Of a stretch of 64,000 nt of DNA, positions 42,249 through 51,439 are shown one piece after another. Source of the stretch: Planktothricoides sp. SR001 (GTDB taxonomy: Bacteria; Cyanobacteriota; Cyanobacteriia; Cyanobacteriales; Laspinemataceae); the NCBI RefSeq assembly GCF_001276715.1, contig NZ_LIUQ01000039.1:1-64000 (forward strand), in the 5' to 3' direction. The translations under genes were made by a program, and so were the position numbers. The notes under the pieces are model-generated. The model made no database searches. It saw nothing but the letters and a program-made list of their open reading frames with translations, and was not told where the DNA came from. Every line of letters starts with the position of its first letter. The first letter of the stretch is position 1.

Positions 42249-44747
42249 CTAACTTCTCAGAGTTAAGCTAAATTGTTTCACCAAAGCATCGCGGACTTTA
42301 TTATGAATAGGTTCGATGTCTTGGTCGGTGAGGGTACGATCTCCCACCCGATAGACTAAACGAAATGCTAAACTCCGCTGTCCTTCCGGCACATTTTTGC
42401 CTTGATACTCATCAAACAATTGCACCGATTCTAACAATTTGCCCCCGGCTTTTAACATCACCTTTTGCAGGTCTGACACGGACAAATCCACCGGAGAGAA
42501 GAAGGCTAAATCGCGGTCAGAAGCGGGGAAAGTGGAATAAGCCGCAAATTTTTGAATGGTATTTTTGCTGGCTGCTTGCACCAATAATCCTAAGTCTAAT
42601 TGGAAGATATAGACCTCATCAATTAATTCCCGTTGTTGGCGTAATTGGGGATGCAATTGACCAAAAACTCCCAAACATTTGCCCCATAACCATAAGGAAG
42701 CGGTGCGTCCGGGATGCAATGTGGCACTGGCAAATTCAGCGCATAATGCCGTAGCTTCTCCATCGCTTTGACCTTTGGCGATTTCTTTCCCCCAGGGGCG
42801 ATATTCCACCGCAATTCCCATTCGTTCAAAGATACTATCTAGTAATCCTTTGGCTTCATACCAGGTCATCCGTTGTTCTTTGCCACTGCGTACCCAACGA
42901 TTGACTGTTGGATCGCCGCCCATGATACCCGCGATCGCCTCTTTTTCCTTCAGGGCTTCCCCTTCTTTCCAGAAAATCTGACCAATTTCAAAACCGTTCA
43001 GGGCTCCATTACCTTGGTCTTGATTTTGTTGGAAAGCATCAATTAAACCGGACAACATTTGCGTCCGCAGGGCGGAATATTCGGCAAACAAAGGATTCGC
43101 TAATTCTATTTGATTGGTTTCCCCAGGTTTCACCAAAGAATAATGCATCAATTCTGTTAAACCGGCGCCGCGAAAAGCTGCCCGTAAATTCCGCAGGGTT
43201 TGCTGTTCCACGGACAAACCACCGGCTGCGGTTTTGCTGGGCAAAGTTTCGCAGAAGTTATCGTAACCGTATAATCGGGCAATTTCCTCGATTAGGTCAA
43301 TTTCCCGTTCTAAATCTTTTGCCCGATAGGGAGGTACGGTGACACTCCACACATTCTTTTGCTTGGTAGGAGAAATTTGACAGCCCAAAGCGTTGAGAAT
43401 GCGTTCAATGTCATTCGGTTGGAGGCTGCCGGTGCCTTTTAATGCGTTCAATTCTGCTTTGGTTGGGCCTAATACTTGATTCACACGGTCAAGCCGTAAA
43501 TCAATGGGTTGAGGGGTTAAGCCCGTTCGCTTATCCACCATCTCCTGACCCATTGCCTCGCCCCCAGCTAATTCCAGAATCAGGGCGATCGCGCGTCGGC
43601 AAGCTTCCTCTACACCCGCTTGGTTAACTCCCCGTTCATAGCGATTGGAAGATTCGCTGCGGAGTCCCTGCGATCGCGCGGATCTGCGAATTGTGGCCGA
43701 ATCAAATAGCGCCGCTTCTAATAGAATATTCTGGGTTTCCCCATCCACTTCCGTGGACTCTCCCCCCATCACCCCACCGAGGGCTACGGGGCGATCGTTG
43801 GCGGTAATTAATAAAGTTTCTGCTTGGAGTTGGCGATTTTGGCTATCCAAGGTTTTCATAGTTTCCCCAGGTTGGGCAAAACGCACCCCCACCGTGAGGC
43901 GATCTCCTCCTGCCACCGCTTTCAACTTATCCGCATCAAAAGCATGAAGGGGTTGTCCCCATTCCAGCAACACATAATTAGTCACATCCACCACATTATT
44001 AATCGGGCGAATGCGCGACCCTTCCAGCCGTTGCTGCAACCAAGCGGGAGACGGGCCAATTTTTACCCCAGAAATCAACGTGCCAATATACGCGGGACAG
44101 CCTTGAGATTCCTGGATATTCAGCTTCAGACTTGGCCCTGCGGGTTTCACCACTGAAACGGTTTTCGCTTTTGGCAAGCGCACCGTTGCCCCGGTCAGGG
44201 CGGCCACTTCCCGCGCTACCCCAACCATACTCAAGGCATCCGCCCGGTTTGCGGTGGCGGTCAAGTCCAGCAGCACATCATCGAGTCCTAACAACGGACG
44301 GGCGTCACTGCCTACTTGCAGGTTATCCCCAGAAAAAATATGAATCCCTTCCGACTCTTTGGCTAAACCCAATTCCGCCAAAGAACAAATCATCCCGGAC
44401 GAAGGCACACCCCGGAGTTTGGCTGGTTTGATGGTTAGATTCACTTTCGGCAAATAGGTGCCCACTGTTGCCACCGGGACATAAATATCTGCCCGGACAT
44501 TCTGTGCTCCGCAGACAATATTTAACGGTTCCTCTGCCCCAACGTCTACGGTGCAAACACTGAGTTTATCCGCGTCTGGGTGGCGATCGCGTTTCAGCAC
44601 CTTTCCCACCACTACCCCATCAGCCCAGGATGCACGATTTTCGATTTCTTCCACCTCAAACCCCGCCATTGTCAGGGTTTCCGCTAATTCTTCTGGGGAT
44701 TGGTTAATATCCACCAGTTCCCGTAACCACTTGATAGAAATCCACAT
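42249..44747 (-). CDS. pheT: Phenylalanyl-tRNA synthetase beta subunit
   Basis: Large subunit of the (alpha-beta)2 enzyme that charges tRNA-Phe. The 832-residue product has all domains in order: N-terminal start [17 protein letters not shown]/tRNA-binding domain ([20 protein letters not shown], about 45-150), the B3/4 editing domain ([20 protein letters not shown]), B5 ([19 protein letters not shown] and the [20 protein letters not shown] metal-site region), the catalytic-like core, and the C-terminal FDX anticodon-binding domain ([20 protein letters not shown]). Full length. It is monocistronic. pheS is not in the window. Confidence 0.97.
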   Translation of the reverse strand: MWISIKWLRELVDINQSPEELAETLTMAGFEVEEIENRASWADGVVVGKVLKRDRHPDADKLSVCTVDVGAEEPLNIVCGAQNVRADIYVPVATVGTYLPKVNLTIKPAKLRGVPSSGMICSLAELGLAKESEGIHIFSGDNLQVGSDARPLLGLDDVLLDLTATANRADALSMVGVAREVAALTGATVRLPKAKTVSVVKPAGPSLKLNIQESQGCPAYIGTLISGVKIGPSPAWLQQRLEGSRIRPINNVVDVTNYVLLEWGQPLHAFDADKLKAVAGGDRLTVGVRFAQPGETMKTLDSQNRQLQAETLLITANDRPVALGGVMGGESTEVDGETQNILLEAALFDSATIRRSARSQGLRSESSNRYERGVNQAGVEEACRRAIALILELAGGEAMGQEMVDKRTGLTPQPIDLRLDRVNQVLGPTKAELNALKGTGSLQPNDIERILNALGCQISPTKQKNVWSVTVPPYRAKDLEREIDLIEEIARLYGYDNFCETLPSKTAAGGLSVEQQTLRNLRAAFRGAGLTELMHYSLVKPGETNQIELANPLFAEYSALRTQMLSGLIDAFQQNQDQGNGALNGFEIGQIFWKEGEALKEKEAIAGIMGGDPTVNRWVRSGKEQRMTWYEAKGLLDSIFERMGIAVEYRPWGKEIAKGQSDGEATALCAEFASATLHPGRTASLWLWGKCLGVFGQLHPQLRQQRELIDEVYIFQLDLGLLVQAASKNTIQKFAAYSTFPASDRDLAFFSPVDLSVSDLQKVMLKAGGKLLESVQLFDEYQGKNVPEGQRSLAFRLVYRVGDRTLTDQDIEPIHNKVRDALVKQFSLTLRS

Positions 44748-45115
44748 AATTCAGATAGCCTGTATTTTCATTAGCCTGAATTATTTTACAGGGTGGCAAC
44801 GGATATGGATGGGCAGCGGATAGGATGTATTTTCGTAGGGGCGAAGCATTCGGACAGACAATTTATGGGATAAATCAGCAACTTACGATCCGAATGCTTC
44901 GCCCTCATGCCACGGATAGGATGTATTTTCGTAGGGGCGAAGCATTCGGACAGACAATTTATGGGATAAATCAGCAACTTACGATCCGAATGCTTCGCCC
45001 TCATGCCATTGAAGGGATGGGCAGCGGATGACGGTTGGCATGAGAAATTTTGATAAAATATATCACCGATAACCATGTTATCAGTGCGTAACGAGTCAGT
45101 AATTGGAATCAGGCA
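44748..45115. repeat. Intergenic region with 96-bp tandem duplication of a MITE-like palindrome
   Basis: Two identical 96-bp units (44817-44912 and 44913-45008), each with arms GGGGCGAAGCATTCGGA and TCCGAATGCTTCGCCC about 40 nt apart. The same arm core occurs at 24943-25016. Open frames across it are repeat artefacts. Confidence 0.85.
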
Positions 45116-45562
45116 ATGATTAAAATCAGCGAATTGAGTTCTCTTTATGAGACGGATAATGAGCAATGGTTAGAGCAAACCCTTAAACTGTTGAAGGCAA
45201 AAAACCTAGAATCTCTCGATTTAGAGCATTTAATTGAGGAATTAGAATCTGTGGGGCGTCGAGATAGATTAACTGTTGAAAGTTTCCTTGAACAAATTAT
45301 TAGGCATTTACTCCTTTTGCAGTATTGGCAAGCAGAATATGAGTATAATGCTAATCATTGGCAAGCGGAAATTATCAGTTTTAGAACTCAAATTAACGAA
45401 TATTTAACCCAAAATTTGCGGAATTATTTAGAGGAAAACCAGTCAAAAGTTTATCAAAAAGCGTTAAAGTATGTTAGGAAAAAGACCGGCATGATGGTTA
45501 GCTTTCCTGAAGATTGTCCTTACACCCTGGAACAGTTAATCGATCAAGATTGGCTTCCTTAA
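45116..45562 (+). CDS. DUF29 domain protein
   Basis: A 148-residue protein of the DUF29 family, abundant and multicopy in cyanobacteria. Family features: LYETDNEQWLEQTLKLLKAK, DLEHLIEELESVGRRDRLTV, an EQIIRHLLLLQYW helix, and the C-terminal FPEDCPYTLEQLIDQDWLP. It is a soluble helical protein of unknown function. Monocistronic; it lies between a MITE pair and a large repeat array, a context usual for this mobile-looking family. Confidence 0.88.
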   Translation: MIKISELSSLYETDNEQWLEQTLKLLKAKNLESLDLEHLIEELESVGRRDRLTVESFLEQIIRHLLLLQYWQAEYEYNANHWQAEIISFRTQINEYLTQNLRNYLEENQSKVYQKALKYVRKKTGMMVSFPEDCPYTLEQLIDQDWLP

Positions 45563-45566
45563 ATCA

Positions 45567-46330
45567 TAGCGATCGCCCAGGGGACAAGAAACCGGGTTTC
45601 TAGCAATATGCTGGCTTGATCACCGAGGTTTACTCAAGAAACCCGGTTTCTAACGAAGATCGCGATCGCCTCTATCCGTTGTCTATTTTAATTTCAAATA
45701 GCGATCGCCCAGGGGACAAGAAACCGGGTTTCTAGCAATATGCTGGCTTGATCGCCGAGGTTTACTCAAGAAACCCGGTTTCTAACGAAGATCGCGATCG
45801 CCCAGGGGACAAGAAACCGGGTTTCTAGCAATATGCTGGCTTGATCACCGAGGTTTACTCAAGAAACCCGGTTTCTCACGAAGATCGCGATCGCCTCACT
45901 ACCGTTGCCTATTTTAATTTCAAATAGCGATCGCCCAGGGGACAAGAAACCGGGTTTCTAGCAATATGCTGGCTTGATGACCGAGGTTTACTCAAGAAAC
46001 CCGGTTTCTAACGAAGATCGCGATCGCCCAGGGGACAAGAAACCGGGTTTCTAGCAATATGCTGGCTTGATCACCGAGGTTTACTCAAGAAACCCGGTTT
46101 CTAACGAAGATCGCGATCGCCCATATCCGCTGCCTATTTTAATTTCAAATAGCGATCGCCCAGGGGACAAGAAACCGGGTTTCTAGCAATATGCTGGCTT
46201 GATCACCGAGGTTTACTCAAGAAACCCGGTTTCTAACCTCGATCACGATCGCCCATATCCGTTGCCTATTTTAATTTCAAATAGCGATCGCCTCCGGGAC
46301 GCTGCCCCCATCCGTTGCCTATTTTAATTG
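45567..46330. repeat. Seven-unit tandem array of hairpin-forming repeats
   Basis: Six full units and one partial start at about 45569, 45701, 45794, 45927, 46020, 46152 and 46283. Spacing alternates 132, 93, 133, 93, 132, 131, so the higher-order period is about 225 bp. Each unit has GCGATCGCCCAGGGGACAAG, AGAAACCGGGTTTCTAGCAA, then GGTTTACTCAAGAAACCC and GGTTTCT, i.e. an inverted pair about 35 nt apart. The longer spacings carry an extra CCGTTGCCTATTTTAATTTC spacer. Near-identical units, no unique spacers, no cas genes: not CRISPR. Confidence 0.92.
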
Positions 46331-46761
46331 GAGAAAATTTGCCCTCACCCCCAACCGACGCCTGCCACCGCGAAGGCGGGGGCGGCTCATGCATGGGATA
46401 GGAAAGCATAATATTTCATAAATTATTTAGGATAGCTATAGGACTCAACTATAAGGAGAAAATACTCGCTTAAGACATTATTTGGCTCGCCTTCACAGAA
46501 AAAATGTTGTTTAAAATAATTGGAAATGTTAAAACTTTATCTCCGGCTGGTTATTGATTGTTATTGATTATTTAAAACACAAAACTTTCCCCCTTCCTGA
46601 TTAAATCATACGGTGCCTGTGCAAAGCCAAAACTAGCGGCGACTTTGGATGAAGCGATGCCGCCGCTGCCGTCCCTAAAGATTGGTGAAATCAGCCGCAA
46701 TCAAGTGCTAGTTTTGGGCGGAAATAATTTTCCAGGCATTTCCAGGCATTTTTCACCGAGG
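46331..46761. other. Intergenic region with IS1 remnant
   Basis: 46331-46450 has no gene. 46455-46628 is an IS1-family 3' remnant, listed separately. The remainder up to the Mrp operon end is GC-richer but holds no supported gene. Confidence 0.6.
46455..46628 (+). mobile_element. IS1-family 3'-end remnant
   Basis: GGAGAAAATACTCGCTTAAG and onward reads GENTRLRHYLARLHRKN, the same catalytic C-terminus as the IS1 copies at 3-5 kb, then decays. A terminal-repeat-like end (ATCATACGG...TGTGCAAAGCC) closes it at about 46628. The 5' part is gone. Confidence 0.65.
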
Positions 46762-47433
46762 CTACAATAATCCGCGATAACGCACAAAAATCAAGACCGC
46801 AGCCCAAGACCCCAACGCCACTTTGAGGGCGACGATGATATTGAGTAAGGGAATTGCTCCACCACTGACCAAAGCACCTAATTCTCCGTGGGGTAGTTGT
46901 ACTCCTGATAAAGTAATGACCGACAAGACAATAAAAATCAAAACCGAAATTTTTTCCCAAAAAGCGGCTTTCCAACGCTTATAGATTTTTTGCATCAATT
47001 CGGGGGACGAGGTAATGGCAATCAACCCGATCGCCGTTCCTCCGGCCACTCCCGCAGCAAAACCACCCCCCGGACTCAGGTGGCCGCGAATGGCCAGTTC
47101 AATGCCGACGAACGCGCAAATGGTGGCACCCAGACGGGCTAAAACAATGGACGGTTGATCGGTGAATTGATTCACGTGACCTAAAGGTTGTTCATTGGCG
47201 AGGAGAAAATTAGCACCCATAATCGCGATCGTAAACACGACCACTTCAAAGATGGTGTCATACAGGCGATTCATAAAAATGATCCCAGAAACCGCATTCG
47301 GTACGCCGGTATCTTTAACCACCACTTCCACAATGGACAAATCAGAAATCTCCGACCAATTCGGAGAGGGATTTTCGATCAACAGCATTTTGACAAAAAG
47401 TGCTATACCTGCGGCAATGTAGACCCATTTCAT
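46762..47433 (-). CDS. mrpB: Mrp-type Na+/H+ antiporter subunit B
   Basis: A 223-residue membrane protein with about six hydrophobic segments. It holds the MnhB features: NRLYDTIFEVVVFTIAIMGA, then GHVNQFTDQPSIVLARLGAT, the RGHLSPGGGFAAGVAGGTAI loop that is diagnostic of MrpB/MnhB, and a final ALGSWAAVLIFVRYRG. Mrp antiporters are multi-subunit cousins of complex I and export Na+ in exchange for H+, important for salt and pH stress and, in cyanobacteria, carbon uptake. It is the last gene of a seven-gene operon; its ATG touches the stop of the upstream gene. Confidence 0.9.
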   Translation of the reverse strand: MKWVYIAAGIALFVKMLLIENPSPNWSEISDLSIVEVVVKDTGVPNAVSGIIFMNRLYDTIFEVVVFTIAIMGANFLLANEQPLGHVNQFTDQPSIVLARLGATICAFVGIELAIRGHLSPGGGFAAGVAGGTAIGLIAITSSPELMQKIYKRWKAAFWEKISVLIFIVLSVITLSGVQLPHGELGALVSGGAIPLLNIIVALKVALGSWAAVLIFVRYRGLL

Positions 47434-48089
47434 TAATGTTTTTCCCCTGATTCTGCTGGATTAATATAGGTTAAAAGTGTTGTTGGTGAAACCAGTTTAG
47501 TTTGGATGATTTCATACAGCCGTTGCAGTCGGATGGTGGTTTGATAGACTGGTGTTTCCGCTGCATTTGTACTTTTTGCTTGATCTGCTTTTGGGTCTAG
47601 TTTTCCTTCTACTTTGGCTTCTACTTTTGCCTCTGCTTTGGCTTCTACTTTGGCTTCTAATCGTTGAACACAGGTGGCATGAATTTCTTTTTCTATCAGT
47701 GCCCGATGTAAGTCTTCTGGATCCTGATAAGGGACGAGTTCCACACGCATATAATGTTGGCGAAAAATTGCCCGAAATTCTTCAATTAGTTTGGCCAAAG
47801 AGTCCTGCCCGTTGGCTAATTCATCTTGAAGCACCCCCAAACGCATTACCAGAGAAGAACGCACGGCCACCGCATAAAGAGTAACTGCCAACATTGTTCC
47901 CACTAAAGCTTCAGTCAAAGCCACATCTGCTGCCCCAAACATGGCATAAACTAAAGCGGATACTCCACCTAATATGCCGCGAACCACCAGAGCATGATAG
48001 GGATTGACTTGAAACACTACCATGCAACCAGTCAAAGGCATCAAAGCAGTAATTAGATAGATATAAGTTTCATGCTCCATAATCGTCAC
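47433..48089 (-). CDS. Mrp subunit with DUF4040 (MrpA C-terminal/MbhD-like) domain
   Basis: A 218-residue protein. Residues 1-80 form three membrane helices of the DUF4040 fold (MFGAADVALTEALVGTMLAV), which in other bacteria is the C-terminal part of the large MrpA. Here it is a separate gene with a cytosolic tail, including a Glu-Ala-Lys-Val repeat (RLEAKVEAKAEAKVEAKVEG). The NuoL-like antiporter body of MrpA is absent from the operon. It lies between mrpG and mrpB. Cyanobacterial operons are known to have such a reduced MrpA, so this is the likely 'mrpA' of this locus. Confidence 0.85.
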   Translation of the reverse strand: MTIMEHETYIYLITALMPLTGCMVVFQVNPYHALVVRGILGGVSALVYAMFGAADVALTEALVGTMLAVTLYAVAVRSSLVMRLGVLQDELANGQDSLAKLIEEFRAIFRQHYMRVELVPYQDPEDLHRALIEKEIHATCVQRLEAKVEAKAEAKVEAKVEGKLDPKADQAKSTNAAETPVYQTTIRLQRLYEIIQTKLVSPTTLLTYINPAESGEKH

Positions 48090-48175
48090 CCTTTGTATTT
48101 TGACCCTTTGTATTTTGACCCTTTGTATTTTGACCCTTTGTATTTTGACCCTTTGTATTTTGACCCGCTATATTT
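48090..48175 (-). repeat. 15-bp tandem repeat upstream of the DUF4040 gene
   Basis: Five copies of AAAGGGTCAAAATAC (minus strand) fill the gap between mrpG and the DUF4040 gene. Each copy carries a GGG near the position of a Shine-Dalgarno; the last copy lies next to the start codon. Confidence 0.85.
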
Positions 48176-48478
48176 TTACCCTCGATCATCTTCTCCTGTA
48201 GTAGGTGCTGGATGGTTATCGGAGGAACAGTAGGCCAAAACATATCCCAGTACCGTATTCCAAATTGCCAAAGAAATTAGGGCTAGGAGTAGTAAAGGCC
48301 ATTCGCTGGGGATTTTCAGTAGTAGTCCGACCACAATAGCCATAGATCCGAGGGTATCGGCGATGGAAAGACTATGGAGTTTGAACAATACGGAGCGATC
48401 GCCGATTAGGGGAAAAGTCCCCCAAAACCAAAAGAAGACTCCCAAACCAATCAAGCCATAACTAATCAGGTCAAGCAT
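48176..48478 (-). CDS. mrpG: Mrp-type antiporter subunit G
   Basis: 100 residues with three membrane helices. The MnhG opening ISYGLIGLGVFFWFWGTFPL and FKLHSLSIADTLGSMAIVVG (the LHxxSxADTLG motif of MrpG) are clear. The C-terminus after LGYVLAYCSSDNHPA is a short hydrophilic tail. Operon partner of the flanking Mrp genes. Confidence 0.88.
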   Translation of the reverse strand: MLDLISYGLIGLGVFFWFWGTFPLIGDRSVLFKLHSLSIADTLGSMAIVVGLLLKIPSEWPLLLLALISLAIWNTVLGYVLAYCSSDNHPAPTTGEDDRG

Positions 48479-48496
48479 GGTTCAACTTTTTATCGC

Positions 48497-48775
48497 TTAT
48501 CGATTTAATCTTGAATCAATTAAAACATCATTCATGCGTTTGAGCAGTTGAGCCAGCAGCATCAACCCGGCATTACCCACACTCAGAACGATCACCCCGG
48601 CCACACCAATCATCCAATCATCCTGCAATATCGATATGACTAAGATGATAATGGAAGTCTTGGTGGCACTACTGGCAAATGCCAGCATTTTTTGCCAGAT
48701 ATTATCATCTTGACAAGCTTCATAGATCGGGATGAGCAGAGCTAAAATCATTAGCAAAAGTAGCAGGTCGATCAT
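48497..48775 (-). CDS. mrpF: Mrp-type antiporter subunit F
   Basis: I start at MIDLLLLLMILALLIP (48775), because the longer frame to 48796 lies inside mrpE. 92 residues, three helices, with KMLAFASSATKTSIIILVIS and VLSVGNAGLMLLAQLLKR. It fits MrpF by size, position between E and G, and the short polar loop between helices 1 and 2. Sequence identity to canonical MrpF is low by eye; position carries much of the call. Confidence 0.78.
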   Translation of the reverse strand: MIDLLLLLMILALLIPIYEACQDDNIWQKMLAFASSATKTSIIILVISILQDDWMIGVAGVIVLSVGNAGLMLLAQLLKRMNDVLIDSRLNR

Positions 48776-49158
48776 TTTGGCCTCCGTCGCACCCAATGCA
48801 CTTCATACCAGCCATTTTGGTGATATTTCAAAACAATAGTTTTCGGGGTAAAGGTAATTAAAAAGATATCCAGGAAGATCAGACCGGGAGTTCGGTTTGG
48901 TTTGACTTGTTCCATTGTCATATCTTCGTACTTATGGGGGCGGAGGATCATTTCAAATGCCTCCATATAAGCCTGGGGAATGGCTCGCAATGTCTCCCCT
49001 AGAGCCCGCAGCCAATCTCCCAAGGGGGCTGGGTGTAAGTGCGTGCGTGGTAACAGCAGGGCGAGCGCGACACCAATAATGATATTGGCGGAACTGAGAT
49101 CGGAGGTGAGCAAAAACCAAATAGTCAGTCGCAAGATGATATCGAGATATCCAATCAT
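48772..49158 (-). CDS. mrpE: Mrp-type antiporter subunit E
   Basis: A 128-residue MrpE from MIGYLDIILRLTIWFLLTSD (start 49158; the longer frame overlaps mrpD). Two hydrophobic N-terminal helices (one carrying SSANIIIGVALALLLPR) are followed by an amphipathic region (LRAIPQAYMEAFEMILRP) and a cytosolic domain with TPGLIFLDIFLITFTPKTIV and the end VHWVRRRP. It overlaps mrpD by 4 bp and mrpF by 4 bp, typical of a tightly coupled operon. Confidence 0.85.
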   Translation of the reverse strand: MIGYLDIILRLTIWFLLTSDLSSANIIIGVALALLLPRTHLHPAPLGDWLRALGETLRAIPQAYMEAFEMILRPHKYEDMTMEQVKPNRTPGLIFLDIFLITFTPKTIVLKYHQNGWYEVHWVRRRPK

Positions 49159-50681
49159 GGCATTACCACTCCCAAAACCATCCAAAACAGAGCGATTAAC
49201 ATCAGACTCATTACTCCGGCTAAATGCTCTAATTGCTCCAGAGTCCGAGGCAGTTTGAGCGCGACTCGTTTAAATAGGATTAAATAGGCCGCCCAACCAA
49301 TGCCGACCGTGACTAAGGATTTGCCCATATTGGCCAAGGTGTAAGCTTTGTAGTCAAAAGCATTGCCTAAAATTAGTCCGCCAATCAGAATGAGCATGGC
49401 GAACCAGAATCCTAGGGGGATTTCCGATTCTTGCTTTGATTTGAGATTCCCGGCTTTCGGATCCTCGGCTTTGTGCAAAAGTTGGGGAGCGATCGGGCCT
49501 GTATCTGTCACCAGTTGTCTTTGGTGGGGCAGAAATATGAACTTAGCAAAGTAGATCGCCGTGCCTACGGCGGCCACATTCATGGGGATCTCCTGCCAAG
49601 GCAACAGATTTTTCATGGCTACCACTTTCGCCCCAAAGCCGGCTAACAGGGGAAAACCGGAGATGGAAAGACCGGCGATCGCCAGGGGCACCCAGAGTGC
49701 TGGTGAAATCCCTTGATTTTGGAGTTCTGAGAATTTGCGGCTGGGTAATTTACCGGCGATCAAGAACAAGCTGGACTTGACCAGACCGTGACTCAGCACA
49801 TAAAAACCACTGGCAAAGGGCGCCGCCAGGATAAAACCTAGTTGGGAAATGGTGCTAAATGCCAGAGTCCGCTTGGTATCTTTCTCAAATAGGGCGTAGA
49901 TGACGCCTAAAATTGCGCTGCCCACCCCAAATATTCTAATGAGCGGATCGATTTCTGGCATCATCAGGGCAAAACGCACTAGGGGATAGACCCCGGCTTT
50001 GACGACTACGGCGGACAGTAAGGCAGAAACGGGGCTTTCCGCTTCGGAGTGGGTTAAAGGCAGCCATAGTCCCAGGATAAATACTCCCGCTTTTGCCAGG
50101 ATTGCCATTAAGATCAGGGCGATCGCTTCTGGGGGCGACCCACGTAACCCGGTAAAGGCAAAAGAATGATGGGCTTGATAGACCAGGGCTACTCCCACCA
50201 GATAAAACAGCATCGCGGTGTTGCCGATAAACAGATAGCGCAAAGCTACCCAAATGGAGCGATCGGTGCGAGCATAGGCAACCAAAAGACAAGAGGCAAT
50301 ACCGATTACCTCTAAAGCCACATATAAACTAATGAAATCGTTACAGATAAATGTGGCATTGACGCTGCCATGCAAAACAATCGCTTGGCTATAAAAAAAA
50401 GCGCTTTTATTCTGCTGCCAACAGTAGCAAACCACTGCCGCTGTCACCAGCCCATTGGTCAAAATAAAATAGCCGCTTAATTCATCAACTAATAATGTGA
50501 CCCCGAAATTATCCAGTAATTGCGGAGCCAATGACAACTTGGTCAAAAGTAAGTAAAACCCGTAGGCGCTAGAAAAAATCGCGACTCCTAGGGCGAGGTA
50601 TCGGTCAAATTTGGGGAGCAAATAAATGCTAAACCCCATAAACAACGGAAGGGCGAACGATGCCAGCGCGATGGTAGTCAT
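49155..50681 (-). CDS. mrpD: Mrp-type antiporter subunit D (NuoN/NdhD-like)
   Basis: A 508-residue, about 14-helix member of the proton-pumping NADH-quinone oxidoreductase/antiporter family; the only such large subunit in this operon. The conserved Lys/Glu path can be seen in FICNDFISLYVALEVIGIAS (Glu of helix 5), ILAKAGVFILGLWLPLTHSE (helix 7 Lys and the loop with His-Ser-Glu), SALLSAVVVKAGVYPLVRFA (helix 8 Lys) and KRTLAFSTISQLGFILAAPF. It should carry the Na+/H+ exchange. Overlaps mrpC by 4 bp. Confidence 0.9.
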   Translation of the reverse strand: MTTIALASFALPLFMGFSIYLLPKFDRYLALGVAIFSSAYGFYLLLTKLSLAPQLLDNFGVTLLVDELSGYFILTNGLVTAAVVCYCWQQNKSAFFYSQAIVLHGSVNATFICNDFISLYVALEVIGIASCLLVAYARTDRSIWVALRYLFIGNTAMLFYLVGVALVYQAHHSFAFTGLRGSPPEAIALILMAILAKAGVFILGLWLPLTHSEAESPVSALLSAVVVKAGVYPLVRFALMMPEIDPLIRIFGVGSAILGVIYALFEKDTKRTLAFSTISQLGFILAAPFASGFYVLSHGLVKSSLFLIAGKLPSRKFSELQNQGISPALWVPLAIAGLSISGFPLLAGFGAKVVAMKNLLPWQEIPMNVAAVGTAIYFAKFIFLPHQRQLVTDTGPIAPQLLHKAEDPKAGNLKSKQESEIPLGFWFAMLILIGGLILGNAFDYKAYTLANMGKSLVTVGIGWAAYLILFKRVALKLPRTLEQLEHLAGVMSLMLIALFWMVLGVVMP

Positions 50682-51022
50682 GGGGTATTATTTCTCTCGA
50701 TTTCGTTGCTTTCCAAGGTGGGGTTATTTTTAGCCAGCTTCATCACGCCGACCAGCATTAACGCTTGAATCGAAAAGCCGATCACAATCCCAGTTAATAT
50801 CACCGCTTGCAGCACTGGATCGGCGTAAGTCCCATTATTTTTGGCATTACCAATAATGGGTGTCACCAAGCCGTCTCGCGATGCCATCAGCACATAATAA
50901 CCAATCACTCCGGTACTCATCACATCCATTGAGACGATCTTCATCATCAGGTTCTTTTTCAGGATGATCCCGAAAAAACCGCACATCACTGTTGCAAACG
51001 TGAATGCCTCTAATACGATCAT
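50678..51022 (-). CDS. mrpC: Mrp-type antiporter subunit C (NuoK-like)
   Basis: 114 residues, three helices, NuoK/MnhC fold: FGIILKKNLMMKIVSMDVMS in helix 1-2 and DPVLQAVILTGIVIGFSIQA in helix 3 (the DPLPQALVLTAIVIG motif of MrpC). First gene of the operon C-D-E-F-G-(DUF4040)-B, with an AT-rich promoter region upstream. Confidence 0.9.
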   Translation of the reverse strand: MIVLEAFTFATVMCGFFGIILKKNLMMKIVSMDVMSTGVIGYYVLMASRDGLVTPIIGNAKNNGTYADPVLQAVILTGIVIGFSIQALMLVGVMKLAKNNPTLESNEIERNNTP

Positions 51023-51439
51023 TGTCTGGGAAGTAAGGGGTTGAGCTTAATTATATTTTATACTACCAATTAGTCAATCAAAAAAAAAATTTTTTTTTTG
51101 ATGATAATAATTATTTAGCCTTATGGTTTTATTTTTCAATTAAATTTAATTAATTGTACTCGATGACTTTGTGGCTGTTTTTTAATATTCAAATATCTTG
51201 GCTGATTTGATAAATACTTTAAATTTATATTCCGTCTTTATCTCTTTATTTCCGCCAGATCACCTTAGATAAATTGAGTTTTTGTTATTCAATCAAAATT
51301 GATAAAAAATATTTTTCAAAATTTTTTACAAATTTAATCATATTTAAAATATTAATTTACATAAATGCCTAGAGCATATCCTCGCTAATCAAAATAAATT
51401 ATAAATTCGGAATTTCTGCATCAATTTGCCACGGACTAA
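51023..51439. other. AT-rich region upstream of the Mrp operon
   Basis: It carries a perfect 26-bp palindrome ATCA10-T10GAT at 51077-51102, 55 bp before the mrpC start. Runs of AT-rich DNA (up to 51360) follow. It could be a terminator for the region or a bent promoter element. No gene seen. Confidence 0.6.

Noticed and set aside
44786-45166. 126-residue minus-strand frame upstream of pheT
   Set aside because: It is the translation of the duplicated 96-bp palindromic element, with the same peptide appearing twice.
45567-46330. Regularly spaced repeats suggesting a CRISPR array
   Set aside because: The intervals between the conserved cores are themselves repeated, spacing alternates 93/132 bp, repeats contain long inverted pairs, and no cas gene is nearby.
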